Below the pieces are notes generated by a model. That model did no database searches. It was not told where the DNA came from and worked only from the letters and a program-made list of their open reading frames with translations. Below are positions 38,754 to 49,533 of a stretch of DNA of 64,000 nt, piece after piece. Position 1 is the stretch's first letter. Every line of letters begins with the position of its first letter. This stretch comes from Colwellia sp. Arc7-D (GTDB lineage Bacteria; Pseudomonadota; Gammaproteobacteria; Enterobacterales; Alteromonadaceae): contig NZ_CP028924.1 in assembly GCF_003061515.1 (NCBI RefSeq), positions 2,356,001-2,420,000 of the forward strand, read 5' to 3'. The position numbers were made by a program, and so were the translations under genes.

Positions 38754-40208
38754 TTAATCATTAAGCCTCTTTTTTTGCCAAATACCCTGTTCTACTTTGC
38801 CCTGAAGTTTAATATCATCAGCGTTAAATGCCATATCAGCATCACTTACGTTTTCAATTTTTCGTTTGGCATTATAGTCTTTAGTTAACGCAACTATGGT
38901 CGGTGTTAGTTGCACAATAGCGATAACATTCACTAAAGTCATCAACCCTAAAGCCACATCAGCCATGCTCCATACTTGTTTTAAACTAGCACTTGAACCC
39001 CAAAAAACCATCGCTAAATACATAGTTGTATATATAGTTCGGCCAATCTTATTATCGAGTTTGAAAAAATGTAAATTACTTTCAGCGTAAGCGTAATTTG
39101 CAACCACGGATGTAAAGGCAAACAAACTAATAGCCGCAGAAACGAAATAAACGCCGTTCTCACCTAAATGATGAGTAATAGCATTTTGGGTAACACGAAT
39201 ACCTTCCATTTCACCGGTAAAATTAATATCAGCCAGTAGAATAATAAACGCGGTGCAAGTACAAAGCACCATAGTGTCTAAAAACACCCCTAGCATCTGC
39301 ACATAACCTTGTGTAACAGGATGATTAGGTACTGGCCTAGCACTGGCAGCGGCGTGAGGTACACTACCTGCTCCTGCCTCATTAGAGTACAAGCCACGTT
39401 GAATACCATTTTTAATCGCCGCGCCTAACATGCCAGCGCCAGCCTCTTGTAAACCAAAAGCTGACGTTATAATGTCATAAAGCATCGCAGGTACAGCAGT
39501 AATATTCATTAAGGTAATGGCTATCGCGACTAAAACAAAAGCAATGCCCATAAAAGGTACAACTAACTCGGCAAAGCGAGCAATACGCTTAAGTCCACCC
39601 AATACAATGCCACCCGCAAGTATGGTGATCACTAGCCCTGAATACATACTCGGAATGTTAAATGCGTGATTTAAAGAGTCGGCAATGGTATTAGCTTGCA
39701 TCGCGCTAAAACTAAAGCCATAACCTAAGAATAAGCACAATGAAAATAATATCGCTAACCAACGTTGGTTTAGACCTTTTTGAATATAATAAGCTGGCCC
39801 ACCTCTATATTCTTTATGGTCATCGCTCACTTTATAAAGTTGCCCTAAAACACTTTCAGCAAATCCCGTAGCCATCCCTAACAAAGCAATAGCCCACATC
39901 CAAAATATTGCACCACTACCACCAAGCGAGATGGCAACAGCTACGCCAGCTAAGTTACCCGTGCCTACTCGCGCAGACAACCCTATAAACAATGCCTGCA
40001 GTGAACTAATACCAGAATTGTCATCGGTGTTTTTATCCTGCTTACCGCTGTTTTTTATCACTGAAAACATATGACGAAAATTAAGGATTTGTATAAATTT
40101 CAGCTTAAATGAAAACCAAAAACCAGCGAACAACAATACATAAATGAGTACCTGCCCCTCACCCCATAAAACATTGTTAATGCTCGAAACAATTTGTTCG
40201 AAATTCAT
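38754..40208 (-). CDS. AGCS-family sodium:alanine/glycine symporter
   Basis: This 484-residue inner-membrane transporter has about ten helices and the AGCS motif GLSARVGTGNLAGVA near residue 75, plus RGLYSNEAGAGSVPHAAA near 270. It imports alanine or glycine with sodium. It is monocistronic; the choice between amino acids cannot be made from sequence. Confidence 0.92.
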   Translation of the reverse strand: MNFEQIVSSINNVLWGEGQVLIYVLLFAGFWFSFKLKFIQILNFRHMFSVIKNSGKQDKNTDDNSGISSLQALFIGLSARVGTGNLAGVAVAISLGGSGAIFWMWAIALLGMATGFAESVLGQLYKVSDDHKEYRGGPAYYIQKGLNQRWLAILFSLCLFLGYGFSFSAMQANTIADSLNHAFNIPSMYSGLVITILAGGIVLGGLKRIARFAELVVPFMGIAFVLVAIAITLMNITAVPAMLYDIITSAFGLQEAGAGMLGAAIKNGIQRGLYSNEAGAGSVPHAAASARPVPNHPVTQGYVQMLGVFLDTMVLCTCTAFIILLADINFTGEMEGIRVTQNAITHHLGENGVYFVSAAISLFAFTSVVANYAYAESNLHFFKLDNKIGRTIYTTMYLAMVFWGSSASLKQVWSMADVALGLMTLVNVIAIVQLTPTIVALTKDYNAKRKIENVSDADMAFNADDIKLQGKVEQGIWQKKRLND

Positions 40209-40345
40209 TATTACAGATCCTCATTATCCATGATGTTACATGCGGTTATAATAAAGCAATCAATTGATTTATTGATAATAATTTAAGCAAGAATTCTACC
40301 TTAGCAAATTTTAAAGTTAATTATTAGCGCGATCAAAAATTAACG

Positions 40346-41284
40346 TTAATAACAACTAGATTCTATCGCCTTACCTGATTGGTTAACTTCAATGGTTGAA
40401 TGTTTAATGCCATACTTACTTGCTAACATAGTTTTAATCTCAGCTAAATCTATGGAAACGTTGTTAGTTACAGGCTCTACCTTACATTCTAAAAACAATT
40501 TATGTTCATCGAGTTGCCAAACATGAATATCTATAGCGGCACTCACACCTTTAATTAATTCAATATCCTCCTTAAGCTCACTGATTTCACATGTATCAGG
40601 CACTGCTTGCATCAATATTTTAATACTTTCAAGCGCTAGTAATCCACCGTGATAAAGCACATAGATTGAAATTAATATCGTCGCAATTACATCTACAACA
40701 TACCACTGATAAAATATAATCAAAATGCCAGCAATTATAACCGCGACAGACGCCATAGCATCAGAAACATTATGAATAAACGCAGCGCGCAAATTCATGC
40801 TACTTTTTGCACCTGACATATAGGTTAATACCGCAGTGGCAATATCAATAACCAAAGCAATTGTGGCGATATAAATCACTATCCAGCCATCGATTTCAGT
40901 TGGACTAAAGTATTTACTTATCGCTTCATAAATAAGATAAAGACCAACAATAATAAGTGTAATGCTATTGATCAGCGTACCTACGATTTCGGCTCTTTGA
41001 TAACCAAATGTCATATTTTCATCCGCTTGCTTAGCCGAAATTTTACGGGCGAAAATAGCAATTAAAATCGCGCCAGCATCACTTAAGTTATGTAAGGCGT
41101 CGGCGATCAAAGATAAACTACCCGATAGGACACCACCAATAATTTGAACAACGGTGAGTAAAATATTAATCAATACGGCAACAGTCAATTTCCCGTTTCC
41201 TGAGTGACCATGAGAGTGACTATGAGAATGGTTATGTGAGTGGTTATTTAAGTGATTACGAGATGTTGAATGATTACCAGACAT
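40346..41284 (-). CDS. CDF-family zinc/cobalt/cadmium exporter (CzcD/ZitB type)
   Basis: This 312-residue protein has a His-rich N-terminus (repeated HSHSHGH), six membrane helices and the two HxxxD metal sites (HNLSDA in helix 2, HNVSDA in helix 5), the zinc-type set of CDF exporters. The C-terminal ~90 residues form the cytoplasmic metal-sensing domain. It lies next to the RND efflux genes, all on the minus strand, so a common zinc/cobalt/cadmium defence role is likely. Confidence 0.92.
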   Translation of the reverse strand: MSGNHSTSRNHLNNHSHNHSHSHSHGHSGNGKLTVAVLINILLTVVQIIGGVLSGSLSLIADALHNLSDAGAILIAIFARKISAKQADENMTFGYQRAEIVGTLINSITLIIVGLYLIYEAISKYFSPTEIDGWIVIYIATIALVIDIATAVLTYMSGAKSSMNLRAAFIHNVSDAMASVAVIIAGILIIFYQWYVVDVIATILISIYVLYHGGLLALESIKILMQAVPDTCEISELKEDIELIKGVSAAIDIHVWQLDEHKLFLECKVEPVTNNVSIDLAEIKTMLASKYGIKHSTIEVNQSGKAIESSCY

Positions 41285-41381
41285 ATTTACCTCTTGGTAG
41301 TACTAATAATAAAAACAGCATGAATAAGTCGACCTTGACCTTATTCATGCACTATAAAAACGCTAGCTTTCATTCGCTAAA

Positions 41382-44300
41382 TTAACGTTTCAATTCCACT
41401 ATTTTAGCCTTCGAAAACCAACTAAAAAGCACCGGTAATACAAATAATGTTAGCAAAGTTGCCGTTACTAGCCCACCCACAATAACGCTCGCTAAAGGCC
41501 TTTGTATTTCTGCTCCTACACCATTAGACATTAACATAGGAATTAACCCTAACGCAGACGTTATCGCCGTCATCAGTACGGGCCTTAAACGTGAAGTTGC
41601 GCCTTCAAATACAGCTTTTGAAACCACTGAGCCGCCTTGAATTCTTTGGTTGATACTTTCCACCATCACCACACCATTTAATACCGCCACACCAAACAAT
41701 GTAATAAAACCTACAGAGCTTGGTACTGATAAATATTGCCCTGAAAGGTATAATGAAAACACACCACCTATAATCGCTAATGGCACATTCACCAAAATTA
41801 GCATGGCTTGACCTATTGAGCCAAAAGCAAAATATAGCAATAATGCAATTAACCCTAGCGACACAGGTAAAACTATAGCGAGTCTAGCCTGCGCGCGCTG
41901 CTGATTTTCAAATTGACCACCAATAGCGACTGAATAGCCCGCAGGTAAATCAACATTGGCGGCAATAACCGCACGAATATCAGCTACAACACTGCCCATG
42001 TCTCGGTCTTGCACATTGGCTTGAATAACCACTCGGCGCTGAACATCATCACGACGAATTTGTGGTGGCCCAGATTCAAGTGAAATATCGGCAATGTCGC
42101 CTAGACGCACCCAAGCTCCCGTCGGTGATTGCAGACGTATCTCTGCAATGGTATCGCGACTATTACGACTGCTCTCCTGTAAACGCACATAAATATCATA
42201 ACGTTCGTTGCCATTAATAACTTGGCCAGCAGTTATACCGCCAATACCATTTTGTACCAATGACATTACATCACCAACAGAAAAACCAAAACGAGACAAC
42301 TGTTGCCTATTAGGCTTAATCACTAACTGCGCTTCACCAACAATTTGTTCCATGGCAACATCGCGAGCACCCTCTACCGATTTAATAGCGCTTTCAATCT
42401 CTTGCCCTTTTAATGCGAGAATAGTTAAATCAGGTCCAAAAAGTTTAATCGCTAATTGCGCTTTAACCCCCGACAGTAATTCATCTACACGGGTAGCAAT
42501 AGGCTGTGAAAAATTAAGCAATAATCCTGGAAATTGCTCTAACTCTATTGCCATAAGACGTTGTAGTTCGTAACGATCGCTCGCACTTGTCCACTCACTA
42601 ACGGGCTTCAAACCAATATAGATTTCAATGTTGTTTACAGGCTCGGGATCACCGCCAATTTCAGCTCGTCCCATGCGGCTTAGTGCATAGTCTACCTCAG
42701 GAAAAGCCATTAACTTTTCCTCTAATATCGGGGCGACTTGCAACGCGGTAGCTAAACTCGAAGACGGGGCCAATGTAGCACGCAGGTTAATCGTCCCCTC
42801 TTCTAATTCAGGCACAAACTCAGTACCTATTTTAGGTACTAAAACCAAAGCACTAAATAGCAATATTAATGAGATACCAATAATCATTTTGGCCTGTTGC
42901 ATCGCGAGCGCTAAGCTTTTGCGATACCAACGTTCAAGTGGGCGTAAAATCATACTTTCACGCGCTTTAACACCTTTTTTAAACATATAAGTAGCCAAAG
43001 CAGGTACAACAATCAAAGCGACAAAAATAGCCGAAATTACCGCTAAAATAATACTTATCGCCATAGGTTGAAACAATTTAGCTTCCACGCCCTCAAAACT
43101 AAATAGCGGCATAAATACCACCAAAATAATAGACGCCGCAAAAAATATTGGTCGAGCAACCTCTTTACCTGCTTGCTTTAATCTTAATGGTATTCCGCTA
43201 CGGTCATAGTGCAACACATCATGCGAGTCACTGTCAGTAAACTTAGTATCATTTCGAGAAATAACACTACTCGAATGCGCTTCATCAGGTCGATTAAGAT
43301 GCCTAAACATGTTTTCAACCATCACTACTGAGCCATCAACCAACATGCCAATAGCTACAGCTATTCCGCCCAGAGACATTAGGTTTGCCGATAAGCCCAA
43401 GTACGACATGATCATTAACGTGATCGCGATTGAAATAGGAATGGAGATTAATACTAGAAAAGTCGCACGCAAGTTCATTAAAAACAAAGCTAGTACAATG
43501 GCGATAAAAATAAACGCAAGAATAAGTGACTCAACGACGGTGTTAACCGCTTTCACGATTAAGTCAGACTGATCGTAGAAAGCTTCAAAACGCACACCTT
43601 TTGGCAATGCTTGTTCAATTAAAGGTAAGCGCGCATTAATACCATCAATGGTCGATTTTGTATTTGCACCCATACGCTTAAGTACGATGCCCGAAACCAC
43701 TTCACCTAGGCTTTCAATATCACCATTTTTGCTACGCCTAGTCATAGTGGCCGCACCTTGGCGAATTTCACTACCAAGTTCAACGGTGGCGACATCCGCA
43801 ACTGTAATTACCGTACCAGCTACCGTTTTAACCGGAACTTGTTGAATATCAGTCAAGCCCGCGGCACCGCCACTAAACCAACCAGTTCCGCGTACCACTA
43901 ATTGCTCTTGCCCGCGATTCATGTACCAACCACCGACATTGCTATTGTTATTTTCTAGCGCGCCAACAATATCGCTTTGACTCAGCTCATAAGAGAGTAA
44001 TTTACTCGGTTCAATATTCACTTGATATTGACGAACATTACCGCCGAACGATAATACGTCGGTCACGCCATCAACCGGCATCAGCAATAACTTAACAATC
44101 CAATCGTTAAGACTGCGTAACGCCATCGCGTCATAACCAGCATCTTCATCAGCAATCAGTAAATATTGAAATACTTGCCCTAATCCTGAGGTATTTGGCC
44201 CCATTTCTGGCGTACCTACACCTTGTGGTATTAATTCTTTCGCCGCTTGTAAGCGCTCAAAAACTAATTGACGAGCAAAGTAAATATCCGTGCCTTCCTT

Positions 44301-44591
44301 AAAAACCACGGTAACACCCGACAAACCAGTTTTTGAAATTGAGCGCACTTGCTCAACATCAGGCATGGCATACATTACTGCTTCAATAGGGTAAGTAATT
44401 AATTGTTCTACTTCCTCAGCCGCTAAGCCTGGTGCCTCTGTATTTACTGCGACTTGTACGTTAGTCACATCAGGGAAAGCATCCAAATTTAACTGTGGGA
44501 TAATAAACACTGAGCCAACCAGTGTTGCCGCTAACATCAACATCACCAATAGGCGATTATTGACAGAAAAATCGATCATTTTATTAAACAT
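41382..44591 (-). CDS. Heavy-metal RND efflux pump (CzcA/CusA family)
   Basis: This 1069-residue inner-membrane proton-driven pump has the HME-RND layout of 12 helices and two large periplasmic loops. Helix 4 carries AIGMLVDGSVVMVENM, which differs from the AIGAMVDAAIVMIEN form of the copper/silver pump CusA, so copper is less likely; the metal cannot be fixed from this alone. The loop near residue 445 is low-complexity and probably cytoplasmic. It follows the adaptor gene by 34 bases and should form a complex with it and an outer-membrane channel encoded elsewhere. Confidence 0.92.
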   Translation of the reverse strand: MFNKMIDFSVNNRLLVMLMLAATLVGSVFIIPQLNLDAFPDVTNVQVAVNTEAPGLAAEEVEQLITYPIEAVMYAMPDVEQVRSISKTGLSGVTVVFKEGTDIYFARQLVFERLQAAKELIPQGVGTPEMGPNTSGLGQVFQYLLIADEDAGYDAMALRSLNDWIVKLLLMPVDGVTDVLSFGGNVRQYQVNIEPSKLLSYELSQSDIVGALENNNSNVGGWYMNRGQEQLVVRGTGWFSGGAAGLTDIQQVPVKTVAGTVITVADVATVELGSEIRQGAATMTRRSKNGDIESLGEVVSGIVLKRMGANTKSTIDGINARLPLIEQALPKGVRFEAFYDQSDLIVKAVNTVVESLILAFIFIAIVLALFLMNLRATFLVLISIPISIAITLMIMSYLGLSANLMSLGGIAVAIGMLVDGSVVMVENMFRHLNRPDEAHSSSVISRNDTKFTDSDSHDVLHYDRSGIPLRLKQAGKEVARPIFFAASIILVVFMPLFSFEGVEAKLFQPMAISIILAVISAIFVALIVVPALATYMFKKGVKARESMILRPLERWYRKSLALAMQQAKMIIGISLILLFSALVLVPKIGTEFVPELEEGTINLRATLAPSSSLATALQVAPILEEKLMAFPEVDYALSRMGRAEIGGDPEPVNNIEIYIGLKPVSEWTSASDRYELQRLMAIELEQFPGLLLNFSQPIATRVDELLSGVKAQLAIKLFGPDLTILALKGQEIESAIKSVEGARDVAMEQIVGEAQLVIKPNRQQLSRFGFSVGDVMSLVQNGIGGITAGQVINGNERYDIYVRLQESSRNSRDTIAEIRLQSPTGAWVRLGDIADISLESGPPQIRRDDVQRRVVIQANVQDRDMGSVVADIRAVIAANVDLPAGYSVAIGGQFENQQRAQARLAIVLPVSLGLIALLLYFAFGSIGQAMLILVNVPLAIIGGVFSLYLSGQYLSVPSSVGFITLFGVAVLNGVVMVESINQRIQGGSVVSKAVFEGATSRLRPVLMTAITSALGLIPMLMSNGVGAEIQRPLASVIVGGLVTATLLTLFVLPVLFSWFSKAKIVELKR

Positions 44592-44625
44592 AATATTCTG
44601 CTCCTACTTCTTCGCTATTGATGAA

Positions 44626-46098
44626 TTAATGGTTATGCGGATCAAAGCCGCCTTTAGCCATTTCAGAGGCCACAAAAAATGCACCTTTTGTCACAATACG
44701 AGTTAATGGAGCTAGGCCAATAATTTCACGATAACGACCTAATGAACGACCTAATGTTACTTCAACCGCCGTAAACTCTCCGGGATGATCTTCAACAAAC
44801 ACCGTCCAATCACCATCACTTGAGCGCATAAGTGCTGATTCGGGTACCGCCATTACTGCCGTATTAGTTTCAAAGCTAAAATTTACATTAACGAACATGC
44901 CAGGATGAAGACGGTCGTGATCATTCTTAACCGCCAAACGTACAATACGAGTACGCGTTTTTGGGTCTATAGTATGTGCCTCTTGAATGACAGTGGCGAC
45001 AAAATATTGATCAGAAATTTCAATAACCGCTTGCGTACCTTTGGGCAAATTCAATTGCTTATTTGGCGAAACGCGCGCTTCAACCCATAGCTCGCTTTCA
45101 TCTGCTAACACCATAATAGCGTCACCTGCTGATAGCCTTTGCCCTTGTGAGAAATCATCACTGAGTACAGCTCCTGCTCGCTGTGCAATTAAGGTGTATT
45201 CACCAAGTTCCTCAACATAAGCATTTAGCAAGTTACCCTTAACAATTTGTGCAATAGCGGTTTCAGTTAAGCCAAAGGCTTTCAAACGACTGTATGCAGA
45301 AATATAATCGGTTTCTGAGCTTAATAACTGGCTTTCACTCACGGTTTCTTTGCCGAGTTTTTTATTTCGTTGCCAGTCATTATAGGCAACACGATATTTC
45401 GCTTGTGCTTCGGCAACCGATTCACTAAACAGAGTGACTAAAGCATCGCCCTTTTCAACATGTTGCCCTAGCGTGGCATGGCGAGAAACCACCACAGATT
45501 CAGTGCGCGGAGAAACAATATAGCTTTTATAGCCATTGGCTTTAATCTCACCTGGTGCATAAACATGACTGGCAAATGTTTTTGCTGATATTGCTGAAAT
45601 TTCAATACCGGCAAGTGCCATTTTTTCCACACTGAAACTTACACCTTCTTGATGATTACCTTCTGCAGGTTCTTTATCGCTTGATAAGGATAGTAAAGCG
45701 CTTTGAGAAAAGTTTTGGTTAACATCATTTTGTTCACCATGATTTTCATGGTCCTCTTCAGCACCTTCTACTCCATGTTGGTGTGGATTAACTTTAGTTT
45801 TATTGGTTTTTTGCTCAGTTGCTTTATTTCTTTTGTGATCATGACTGGCATGGTTATCTAACAATGTTGCCGTTTTTTCTGGTGATTTTTCGCTTGTCAC
45901 ATTAACTTCCCTTGCCATCACTGAAGTACTAAGTAACGTAGTTAATGTGAAAGGGACTAATAAAACCGCTGATTTTCTGAGAGTGCATATACCTGTTAAA
46001 ACAGCGAGCTTTGCGAGTGAATTTATAATTAAACAAGGTGAAATATAACGTAAAAATAGCGCAGCCATATTAAAGCTACTCGGGTGAAACTTACTCAT
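44626..46098 (-). CDS. RND periplasmic adaptor (CzcB/CusB family) with His-rich N-terminus
   Basis: This 490-residue membrane-fusion protein has a long N-terminus with hydrophobic stretches, a His/Asp/Glu-rich linker (about residues 80-120; HASHDHKRN, HQHGVEGAEEDHENHGEQND) and then barrel-sandwich, hairpin and beta-barrel domains of the HlyD type. The His-rich part likely binds metal ions in the periplasm. AAGAG seven bases before ATG 46098 supports this long start; without it the signal peptide would begin near residue 40. Confidence 0.9.
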   Translation of the reverse strand: MSKFHPSSFNMAALFLRYISPCLIINSLAKLAVLTGICTLRKSAVLLVPFTLTTLLSTSVMAREVNVTSEKSPEKTATLLDNHASHDHKRNKATEQKTNKTKVNPHQHGVEGAEEDHENHGEQNDVNQNFSQSALLSLSSDKEPAEGNHQEGVSFSVEKMALAGIEISAISAKTFASHVYAPGEIKANGYKSYIVSPRTESVVVSRHATLGQHVEKGDALVTLFSESVAEAQAKYRVAYNDWQRNKKLGKETVSESQLLSSETDYISAYSRLKAFGLTETAIAQIVKGNLLNAYVEELGEYTLIAQRAGAVLSDDFSQGQRLSAGDAIMVLADESELWVEARVSPNKQLNLPKGTQAVIEISDQYFVATVIQEAHTIDPKTRTRIVRLAVKNDHDRLHPGMFVNVNFSFETNTAVMAVPESALMRSSDGDWTVFVEDHPGEFTAVEVTLGRSLGRYREIIGLAPLTRIVTKGAFFVASEMAKGGFDPHNH

Positions 46099-46310
46099 AG
46101 TGATACTCTTAATTTAGTTTTTTAAGATGACTTTTAAGATTGAAAATCGAGGTTTATTTATTTGATTGACTAAAACGCATCACGCAGCACTGAGTTGCAT
46201 AAAGCAAATAACTCAGCTGAGTGTTGTTAAAGTAAACAAAACATATCGATTAACAAAGCATAAATATCCAAACCAGTGCATTGCATGTTCAGATAAATTT
46301 GAGGTAAGTT

Positions 46311-46682
46311 TTAAACTATAGGTGGGCGATGTTCGGGTGTTATCCAAAGTGACACTAAGGCTACTTTTCTGGTCAAAATATTATCATTACTTTTGTGCGT
46401 AAAGCTTGTTGAAATATTACAAGTAATATAAACAACCGATGGCGCATGACAATGGCAGCAATGATGACAATCGAATGGGTCTTGTTCACCGGCATCAGCA
46501 TTATTAAGTGTACTAGCTAACGTGCCTTCTTGATGAGATTTATGTGATTGATCTAAGTTACGATGAGACAAATTTTGCGTTGAGTCTGTATTTTGGTGGC
46601 TGCTGTGTAAATCAAAAGCAGACGCAATTGTTTGACCAGCAAACAAAAGAGTAAACATTATAATTAACAAACGATTAAACAC
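46311..46682 (-). CDS. Small secreted Cys/His-rich protein of the efflux cluster
   Basis: This 123-residue protein starts with a signal peptide (NRLLIIMFTLLFAGQTIASA), has scattered His residues and a dense Cys/His cluster CHHCCHCHAPS near residue 75, and ends HRPPIV. The cluster strongly suggests metal binding in the periplasm. It is first in the RND cluster (213 bases before the adaptor), where small metal-binding proteins often sit. The start is GTG with a weak GAGA upstream. The family is not identified. Confidence 0.7.
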   Translation of the reverse strand: MFNRLLIIMFTLLFAGQTIASAFDLHSSHQNTDSTQNLSHRNLDQSHKSHQEGTLASTLNNADAGEQDPFDCHHCCHCHAPSVVYITCNISTSFTHKSNDNILTRKVALVSLWITPEHRPPIV

Positions 46683-46947
46683 AGCTTTAGTTCTCTTAAC
46701 AACGAAACATCAGTGTAAGTTAATTATTAGTGCCCTTCAACCTGAGTATGTTTAACTGCTTATGGTATTTTGGCTTAACTTGTTAAAAAGTAGTGTAACC
46801 TTTAAGTAGAGCTATATATTACGTAAAAAAACAGTAACATTTTAATACAAATCAAAACTATATATTGGTATTAAAAAGCAAGCTGCACATCAAAACTATG
46901 TTCAGTAAAGCATGAGCATTAAAAAATGTTAATGCTCATAAGCTCAT

Positions 46948-49533
46948 TTAATTTATAGTTATATTCACCGTCTTATTCCACTCAGCTTTAATTTGCAGTT
47001 GATTAGCACTACTATCATACCAAGCAGCAATAGTGTGATCAGTTAACTGCTGTTGATTCGCTACTAGTTTTATCGCCTTATTATTTACTTTTATCTTTGC
47101 TGAAGTATCACCGTAATGATGGATCACTACGCTCAATTTACGTGATGCAGGCATTCCTGAAAAGTCACCCGCTTGTTGTAAGTTTAACGACAAGTTATTG
47201 CCTTGTTGTATGGCATTAAAGGTCAGTGTTTCATAATCACCGTTAGCGAGCGAATTCGGATCTTTACCATCATCGTTATACATCACTGCAGAAGATGATT
47301 TTACCGATGTGTCAGCGTAATAATGTAAGGTTAAATTTTTGGTCTTGTAATCTTTGGTCGATTGCACCGTTTCAACCATAGGAATAAAAGCGCCACCTCG
47401 AACTAACACCGGCGTTTGATCTAGCGGTGCAGCTATAGTTACTTTTTGATTGCCTAAATAACGTTTATCGTTCCAAAAGTTAAACCAAACACCTTTAGGT
47501 AAGTTCACATTTATTTGACGAGCATTTTGCTCCGTTACAGGTGCAACAAGTAAGGCATCGCCATAAAAATAACTATCTTTTTCATCAATAAGATCTAGCT
47601 TACTTTCATCTTCAAAAAACATCGGACGCATTATAGGCATACCTGTTAAGCTATTTTCAATGCTTAACGAGTAAATGTAAGGCATTAACTGATAACGTAA
47701 CTTAACGTATTCACGCAAAATATCTTTAGTTTCAGTGTCATGAAATATTGGCTCTGGTTTGGCATTTTCTTGAGCGTGCGGGCGATAAACTGGCTGAAAA
47801 ACACCGTATTGTAACCAACGGATATAAAGTTCTTTATCTATCGGGCCATCGCCAGCAAAGCCACCTAAATCTGAATGGATATAACTTAAACCGAGCACGC
47901 TCATTTGTAATGCTAATTCTACTTGTGGTTTAAAACCACCCCAACTGCGACTTACATCACCTGTCCATGGCACCATGCCGTAGCGTTGTGAACCAATAAA
48001 ACCTGAACGCATTAAGATAAATGGCCGTGTTTCAGGTTGAAATTTCTGTAATCTTTTAAAAACCATTTCAGCCCATTTATGACCATAAGCATTATGCAAT
48101 TCATCACCGGTAACTTTACCCCCAGCAAAGTTATGCAAACCATTTGCAGGATGCACTTCAGGTTCGCCTAAGTCCCCCCACCATCCTGCCACACCTTGCT
48201 CGGCGAGTTGTTGATAATATTGCCAAAACCAGTCTTGACTCTTTTCATCAAAAACATCGACTAAACCCGTATTGCCGAAATAAAAGTCAAACTTTTCAGG
48301 CTGCCCCTGGTCATTTTTCATTAAGGCGCTATTTTCAACCGCACTTTGCCATTGACTTGAAGAAGTTAGAATAAAGGGCTCCGTGATCATAATGGTATTT
48401 ACCCCTTGGGCTTTAAAGTCTGTGATCATATCAACCGGCGTTGGAAATGCTATTTTATCCCAATTCAAATTACCCATATGGCCTTTTATATCAGGGCCAA
48501 ACCAATATAAATCAAACACGATGGCATCAAGCGGAAAGTCTTCATCATGATATTTTTGTACCACAGCACGCGCTTCTTGCTCGCTATGGTAGCCAAAACG
48601 GCTGGCAATATTACCTAAACTCCAACGCGGAGGTAATGGTTGCTTTCCGGTAACATCAACCAAGTTCTCAATTAATTTTGGATAGCTATCGCCGGCAATA
48701 ATCAAATAAGACGTGCGTCCACCAACGGCACTAAACTGTAATATGTCAGCTTCGTCGTGAGCAATATCAAGCTCGCCATTTGCAGAATTATCGAAGACGA
48801 TAATATATTTGTTACTCGACATAATGGCCGACAAGCCATAGTACATTTGATTTGACTGATCCTCGTATCCGTAATGAGCACGATTATATAGTGGCATTTT
48901 TTGACCACGACGATCCATACCTAACACGCGCTGACCGCCACCTAAAATTTTCTCTTGAGGTTGTAATTTAAAACGAAACCCTAAAGTAAATTCAATCGGA
49001 GGCTCTGTATTTAACTCTGTTACTTCAATGACTTCGTTGTCCACGGGAAGTTTAATTACGTCAGTTTTTACAGTTACTTTTGGTATTACAGCTTGAGGTT
49101 GCTGAGTAAAAAGCCCAAGCTCTTCAGCAGCGATATACTCGCCATTGGGTTTGGTATAACGAATATTAAAAGGTGATTTATTGATAATCGCCACCAAGAA
49201 TTTACTGCTCAACGTTAACGCTTTCGCAGAACCTACAACCGTTAAGTTTCTTTCATCTTTATTGTTTGACGTGCTAACGGTGTCGATAGCAAATGACGGT
49301 AATTGCTTGAAACCAATCGGTTGATAATGCACTTCGAACGCAGATTGATTAAGCGCATTAATTTCAACAATACCATCGCTCGTCCTTACTGCTAAGGTGT
49401 TACCTAATAATTGATGATCAATATAATCGCGAGTTAATCCCTGCCAGCTAATAAATATTAAAATCAAGGCAAGAAGATATAAAGCGCTCGATTGCATTAT
49501 TTTTTTGGATTCAAAAGTGATTTTTTTCATCAT
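46948..49533 (-). CDS. GH31 alpha-glucosidase or alpha-transglucosylase
   Basis: This 861-residue GH31 enzyme has an N-terminal hydrophobic segment (about residues 14-30) for export, a beta-sandwich, a TIM barrel and C-terminal sheets. The nucleophile Asp is in GWWGDLGEPEVHP (about residue 453) and the acid/base Asp in WTGDVSRSWG (about 524). The WGDLGEPE form, rather than the WxDMNEP of ordinary GH31 alpha-glucosidases, is the one I associate with the Cellvibrio oligosaccharide 4-alpha-glucosyltransferase. It is coupled to the alpha-amylase gene by a four-base overlap, so both should act on alpha-glucans. Confidence 0.87.
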   Translation of the reverse strand: MMKKITFESKKIMQSSALYLLALILIFISWQGLTRDYIDHQLLGNTLAVRTSDGIVEINALNQSAFEVHYQPIGFKQLPSFAIDTVSTSNNKDERNLTVVGSAKALTLSSKFLVAIINKSPFNIRYTKPNGEYIAAEELGLFTQQPQAVIPKVTVKTDVIKLPVDNEVIEVTELNTEPPIEFTLGFRFKLQPQEKILGGGQRVLGMDRRGQKMPLYNRAHYGYEDQSNQMYYGLSAIMSSNKYIIVFDNSANGELDIAHDEADILQFSAVGGRTSYLIIAGDSYPKLIENLVDVTGKQPLPPRWSLGNIASRFGYHSEQEARAVVQKYHDEDFPLDAIVFDLYWFGPDIKGHMGNLNWDKIAFPTPVDMITDFKAQGVNTIMITEPFILTSSSQWQSAVENSALMKNDQGQPEKFDFYFGNTGLVDVFDEKSQDWFWQYYQQLAEQGVAGWWGDLGEPEVHPANGLHNFAGGKVTGDELHNAYGHKWAEMVFKRLQKFQPETRPFILMRSGFIGSQRYGMVPWTGDVSRSWGGFKPQVELALQMSVLGLSYIHSDLGGFAGDGPIDKELYIRWLQYGVFQPVYRPHAQENAKPEPIFHDTETKDILREYVKLRYQLMPYIYSLSIENSLTGMPIMRPMFFEDESKLDLIDEKDSYFYGDALLVAPVTEQNARQINVNLPKGVWFNFWNDKRYLGNQKVTIAAPLDQTPVLVRGGAFIPMVETVQSTKDYKTKNLTLHYYADTSVKSSSAVMYNDDGKDPNSLANGDYETLTFNAIQQGNNLSLNLQQAGDFSGMPASRKLSVVIHHYGDTSAKIKVNNKAIKLVANQQQLTDHTIAAWYDSSANQLQIKAEWNKTVNITIN

